A DNA stretch of 64,000 bases, from contig JAGUVW010000007.1 of NCBI GenBank assembly GCA_020062665.1, positions 1 through 64,000 on the forward strand, in the 5' to 3' direction. This stretch comes from Pseudomonadales bacterium. GTDB taxonomy: Bacteria > Pseudomonadota > Gammaproteobacteria > Pseudomonadales > Ketobacteraceae. Shown piece by piece: positions 60,560 through 64,000 of the stretch (position 1 is the first letter of the stretch; each line of letters begins with the position of its first letter). Below the pieces are notes generated by a model. That model was not told the origin of the DNA. It was given only the letters and a program-made list of their open reading frames with translations, and ran no database searches. The position numbers and the translations under genes were made by a program.

Positions 60560-62200
60560 TCAGGATGGGATGACACCTTGCAGCCGGCGGGCGATCTGCT
60601 CGCGCAGCGCACGTTTGTTCACCTTGCCCACGCTGGTTTTGGGAAATCGGTCGACGAATTCGATGCGATCGGGAATCTTGTATGGCGCCACGCCCCGTTC
60701 GCGCAGAAAACGCTGCAGATCGATGGCGCGTGGCGGCGTTCCCTGTGCGATGACAAAGGCACAGCTTTTTTCGCCCAGGTGCGCATCCGGCATCGCCACC
60801 AGTGCCACATCGTGCACGGCGGGGTGGGCGAGCAGATAGTTTTCCACTTCCTCGGCTGCAATTTTTTCGCCGCCGCGATTGATCTGATCCTTGCTGCGTC
60901 CTTCCACCACCAGATGGCCGCTGGGCATCTGGCGCACGATGTCGCCGGAGCGATAGAAACCATCGGCGGTGAACGCCCGCAGATTGTGCTCCTGTGCCCG
61001 GTAGTAACCGCGAATGGTGTAGGGGCCACGGGTGAGCAGATGGCCGGAACAACCAGGTGCCACGGGTTGATCGTCGTCATCCACGATGCGGATTTCATCG
61101 TCGGGGGAAATGGGGCGGCCCTGAGTGTTGTGCAGCAGAACATCATCGTCGTCCGCGCGGGTGTAGTTCACCAGGCCTTCGGCCATGCCGAACACCTGCT
61201 GCAGGCGGCAGCGCAGAATCGGCTTCACCCGCGCGGCCGCTTCGGCGCTCAAGCGCGCGCCACCCACCTGCAGCAGTTGCAGGCTCGACAGATCATCATC
61301 GCGTTTGCGCGCCGCATCCAGCCACAGCATGGCCAGCGGAGGCACCAGCGCAGTCAGCGTGACACGCTCCCGTTTGATCAATGGAAAGCACTCGTCTGGT
61401 GTTGGGCGCGGCGCCAGCACCACGCGGCCGCCGGCGTACAACGTACCCAGCGTGCCCGGCGAACTGAGCGGAAAATTGTGCGACACCGGCAGTGCGCACA
61501 GGTACACGCTGTTGTGAGTCAGTGCGCAGATGTCGGCACTGGCGCGCACGCTGTAAAGATAGTCGTCGTGAGTGCGGGGAATCAGCTTGGGCAACCCGGT
61601 GCTGCCACCGGACAATTGCAGAAACGCCACTTCGCTGGCAGCAGGCGATGGCGGCAGCGCCCACCCGTCGTGTTCCAGCAGTGAGGTCCACGGGCAGAAT
61701 TCCTGCGCGTCACCCACCACGATCACATGGCGCAATGCCGGACACGCCGGCTGCACATCCCGCGCCAGCACGCGGTAGTCAAAACCGGCGTCGTGATCCG
61801 CACACACATAGGCACGGGCATCACTCAGCTGGCAGAAGTGCGTGATCTCGGCCTGCCGATGGGCCGGCAGCGCCAGCACCGGTAGCGCGCCCAGGCGGAA
61901 CAGCGCAAAACACGCGACAAAAAACTCCGCGATATTCGGCAATTGCACCACCACCCGATCCTGCGCGCGAATACCCAGACGATGGAATCCGTTGGCAGCT
62001 TGCAGTACGTGTCGGTGCAGTTGCGCGTAGCTGAAACGTCGCTCGCCACACACCAGTGCGATGCGCCCACCCAATACATCGGCACGCTCCGCCAGCAATT
62101 GCTCCAGCGTCTGTCCGATCCAGTAGCCTTTGGCGCGGTAGCGTCGCGCCACGTCATCGGGCCAGGGCACCCAGCCCTGCAAATGCCGGCTCTCACTCAT
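60560..62200 (-). CDS. entE: 2,3-dihydroxybenzoate-AMP ligase
   Basis: 546 aa from the ATG at 62200. The sequence has EntE hallmarks: [20 protein letters not shown] (P-loop-like AMP motif), [20 protein letters not shown] with the aryl pocket, [14 protein letters not shown] and [18 protein letters not shown] with the C-terminal lysine in [11 protein letters not shown]. It activates DHB as AMP ester and loads it onto EntB. Start overlaps the entC stop by 8 bp. Confidence 0.95.
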   Translation of the reverse strand: MSESRHLQGWVPWPDDVARRYRAKGYWIGQTLEQLLAERADVLGGRIALVCGERRFSYAQLHRHVLQAANGFHRLGIRAQDRVVVQLPNIAEFFVACFALFRLGALPVLALPAHRQAEITHFCQLSDARAYVCADHDAGFDYRVLARDVQPACPALRHVIVVGDAQEFCPWTSLLEHDGWALPPSPAASEVAFLQLSGGSTGLPKLIPRTHDDYLYSVRASADICALTHNSVYLCALPVSHNFPLSSPGTLGTLYAGGRVVLAPRPTPDECFPLIKRERVTLTALVPPLAMLWLDAARKRDDDLSSLQLLQVGGARLSAEAAARVKPILRCRLQQVFGMAEGLVNYTRADDDDVLLHNTQGRPISPDDEIRIVDDDDQPVAPGCSGHLLTRGPYTIRGYYRAQEHNLRAFTADGFYRSGDIVRQMPSGHLVVEGRSKDQINRGGEKIAAEEVENYLLAHPAVHDVALVAMPDAHLGEKSCAFVIAQGTPPRAIDLQRFLRERGVAPYKIPDRIEFVDRFPKTSVGKVNKRALREQIARRLQGVIPS

Positions 62201-63398
62201 GGGCGGCCTCCATGACAGACTCGATCCCCATGGCCGCCAGCATGGTGCGCATCTTGGCGCTGGTTTCTGCCAGTTCCCGTTCCGGCTGCGACCCCGCCAC
62301 AATGCCCGCGCCGGCATACAGTGTCACGTCATCGCTTCCGATGTCGGCGCAGCGGATCGTCACCGCCCATTCGCCGTTGCCGTCGGCGCCGCTCCAGCCT
62401 ACCAGCCCGGTAAACAGATCGCGGTCGAAGCCTTCCTGCCGGCGGATGAAGTCACGGGCGGCGGCGGTGGGATGGCCGCACACGGCGGGCGTCGGATGTA
62501 GCGCCAGCGCCAGTTCCAGCGACGATGTGGAAGCATCTTTCAGCTCGCCGCGAATTTCAGTGGACAGATGCAGCATGGTGGGTGTTTCCAGCACCGATGG
62601 TTCGGCAGGTACCTGCAGATTCCGGCAGAACAGTCCCAGCGCACTCGCTACCGCGTCCACCACCAGTGCGTGCTCGTGGCGATCCTTGGCGGAATGCCGC
62701 AGATAGTCGGCGCGGCGCTGGTTTTCGGCCACATCCTGCGTGCGGGGCAGCGAACCGGCCAGCGGATTCGACACCACCTGGTTGCCGCATTTGGCCAGCA
62801 GCAGTTCCGGGCTGGCACCCACCAGCGTGCGCGTGTGGCCCTGGCACTGATGATCGAAGGCAAAGGTGTAGCCGTGGGGATTGCGCTCGGCCAGTGTTGC
62901 CAGCAGGGTGGGCAGGTGAACCTGCGCCTCCACCTGCAATGAACGGGACAGCACGACTTTATCGAGCACTCCGCGCTGGATCTGCTGCACCGCTCGCTGC
63001 ACCAGCCTCTGATACGACTGCGGGCAGGGCTTCATTCCCAGCAAGCGTGCAGGTCGCCGGCCGCTGGATTCGATCAGCGGCGCGCAACCGGTTTGACTCG
63101 TCCGCGGCATGGCTTCCACATAACGGGGAATCACCAGCCGGGCCGTGCCTTCCGGCGTGAAGGGGATGGCGCTCAGCAGAATGGCGCGATGCCAGCCCTG
63201 CTCGCGCGCCTGCATCAGCAGATCCCGGGCCTGTCGTGCCAGATCGCCGCTGGCGGGCACCTCCCGTTCCAGCGCCACGCCCCCCGCCATGATCGCCTGG
63301 CGCGGCGACACAAACACACAATCCCCACTGTGATAGCGCAGCAGGTGTTCAACCACAGAGGGGGCGAAAAACAGATGCGTGGGCAGATGACTGGTCAT
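62193..63398 (-). CDS. entC: Isochorismate synthase
   Basis: 401 aa from the ATG at 63398, chosen because AGGAG lies 7 nt upstream. The chorismate-binding domain shows [41 protein letters not shown] and a final [19 protein letters not shown], the isochorismate synthase signature. It makes isochorismate from chorismate, the first step for DHB. First gene of the leftward operon entC-entE-entB-NRPS-viuB-entA, whose promoter carries the Fur-like site. Confidence 0.95.
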   Translation of the reverse strand: MTSHLPTHLFFAPSVVEHLLRYHSGDCVFVSPRQAIMAGGVALEREVPASGDLARQARDLLMQAREQGWHRAILLSAIPFTPEGTARLVIPRYVEAMPRTSQTGCAPLIESSGRRPARLLGMKPCPQSYQRLVQRAVQQIQRGVLDKVVLSRSLQVEAQVHLPTLLATLAERNPHGYTFAFDHQCQGHTRTLVGASPELLLAKCGNQVVSNPLAGSLPRTQDVAENQRRADYLRHSAKDRHEHALVVDAVASALGLFCRNLQVPAEPSVLETPTMLHLSTEIRGELKDASTSSLELALALHPTPAVCGHPTAAARDFIRRQEGFDRDLFTGLVGWSGADGNGEWAVTIRCADIGSDDVTLYAGAGIVAGSQPERELAETSAKMRTMLAAMGIESVMEAAHE

Positions 63399-63466
63399 GG
63401 AGTGCTCCTGGGGGATCGCTGCGATTCCGTTGGCAATGATTGCCATGGCGTGCTCAGGAGGGTACA

Positions 63467-63496
63467 ATAATGCAAATGATAATGGTTCGCAATAAC
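63467..63496. promoter_or_regulatory. Fur-box-like site of the siderophore operon and divergent exporter
   Basis: AATAATGCAAATGATAATGG and the overlapping GATAATGGTTCGCAATAAC give repeated GATAAT/AATAAT hexamers of the Fur type. The site is 69 bp before entC and 98 bp before the divergent MFS gene, so iron can control both directions. Confidence 0.78.
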
Positions 63497-63594
63497 ATTC
63501 TAATGTTTTTAGGTGCACGCTCTTGTTGGCTGGACTTCATGCCACCCCGCGATCCCCTGAACCTTTAGTTACCGCTCTGCTTCCGGAAGTATTC

Positions 63595-64000
63595 ATGCCC
63601 AGTAACGCCCGCATCATTCTGTTGATTGCTGCCGTCAAATTCGTCTTCATCCTGGATTTCATGCTGCTGATGCCGCTGGGGCCGGATGTGTCGCAGGCGC
63701 TGGAATTCCCGGCCGAGCGTCTGGGCTGGCTGGCGGCGGCCTACACGGCGGCGTCCATGCTGGCGGGATTGCTGGCCATCCGCTGGCTGGATCGGTTTGC
63801 CCGCCGGCCCGCGTTTCTGCTGTGTTTTGGTGTTTTGGTGCTGGCCACGGCAGCCACCACCCAGGCCACCCGCTTGCCAGAGCTGCTACTGCTGCGGGGC
63901 TTGACCGGGCTGGCGGGCAGTCCGGTCGTGGCGCTGGGTATGGCGATTCTGATCGACGCGATCGAGCCCCAGGGCCGGGGCCGCGCCATTGGCCGGGTGA
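63595..64000 (+). CDS. MFS transporter, probable siderophore exporter (3' end outside window)
   Basis: The first 135 codons are in the window. It begins MPSNARIILLIAAVKFVFIL; about four transmembrane helices are seen, with LDRFARRPAFLL (the cytoplasmic loop 2-3 motif D-R-x-x-R-R of the major facilitator family) and LRGLTGLAGSPVVALGMA. It is divergent from entC across the Fur-like site. Position suggests it exports the catecholate siderophore, as EntS does in enteric bacteria, but the visible half does not show specificity. Confidence 0.85.
   Translation, partial: MPSNARIILLIAAVKFVFILDFMLLMPLGPDVSQALEFPAERLGWLAAAYTAASMLAGLLAIRWLDRFARRPAFLLCFGVLVLATAATTQATRLPELLLLRGLTGLAGSPVVALGMAILIDAIEPQGRGRAIGRV

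Overview
The window looks like a chromosome segment of a GC-rich gammaproteobacterium, probably a marine, wax-ester-accumulating lineage (Alcanivorax/Marinobacter/Ketobacter-like). The indications are a fatty acyl-CoA reductase plus a WS/DGAT acyltransferase, a CydP-CydA-CydB-CydX oxidase operon, a split PntAA/PntAB/PntB transhydrogenase, RdsA/HI0933 and YaeQ proteins, and a complete catecholate siderophore cluster. The species assignment is inference. No rRNA, tRNA, CRISPR array, transposase or prophage gene was seen.

Region 1 (1-8.7 kb): a truncated PEP-CTERM protein, a PhoX-type Tat substrate and tatABC on the minus strand; then a TM2 protein, an SDR, a PilZ protein and the pntAA-pntAB-pntB operon, which ends in a clear terminator. 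Region 2 (8.7-13.3 kb): a sigma-54 activator with a four-cysteine PAS-like sensor, divergent from cydPABX, which has a textbook -24/-12 promoter. Region 3 (13.3-22 kb): ordinary metabolic genes (YaeQ, acetoacetate decarboxylase-like, PLD-like, wax synthase, acyltransferase, PhoD-like Tat lipoprotein, chalcone isomerase-like, HI0933 flavoprotein).

Region 4 (22-39.3 kb) is the most unusual part. An exosortase-family transpeptidase and a partner membrane protein face a minus-strand operon encoding a secreted 575-aa protein, a 2,977-aa secreted giant (propeller-like N-terminus, cysteine modules, coiled coils, TcA-like end), a parvulin-type lipoprotein and a LuxR-type response regulator. Divergent from this operon is a plus-strand operon: a TSP3-repeat protein ending in a PLPLWA/transmembrane/basic sorting tail, then two lipoproteins with lectin-like and Fn3-like domains, closed by a 16-bp-stem terminator. 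I read this as one exosortase-dependent surface system.

Region 5 (39.3-44 kb): a secreted peptide of four 12-residue IVRPNC repeats translationally coupled to a His-rich DUF6969-like protein; a host-attachment-type protein; a disulfide-rich RCC1-like lipoprotein; and the fatty acyl-CoA reductase. Region 6 (44-64 kb) is an iron-acquisition island: two TonB-dependent receptors, a PepSY membrane protein, an AraC regulator, a FecBCDE-type ABC importer, an entC-entE-entB-NRPS-viuB-entA operon and the start of a divergent MFS transporter, with three Fur-box-like sites at the main start points. The NRPS adenylation pocket reads as specific for a basic amino acid (lysine most likely), so the product is probably a lysine-type catecholate rather than enterobactin.
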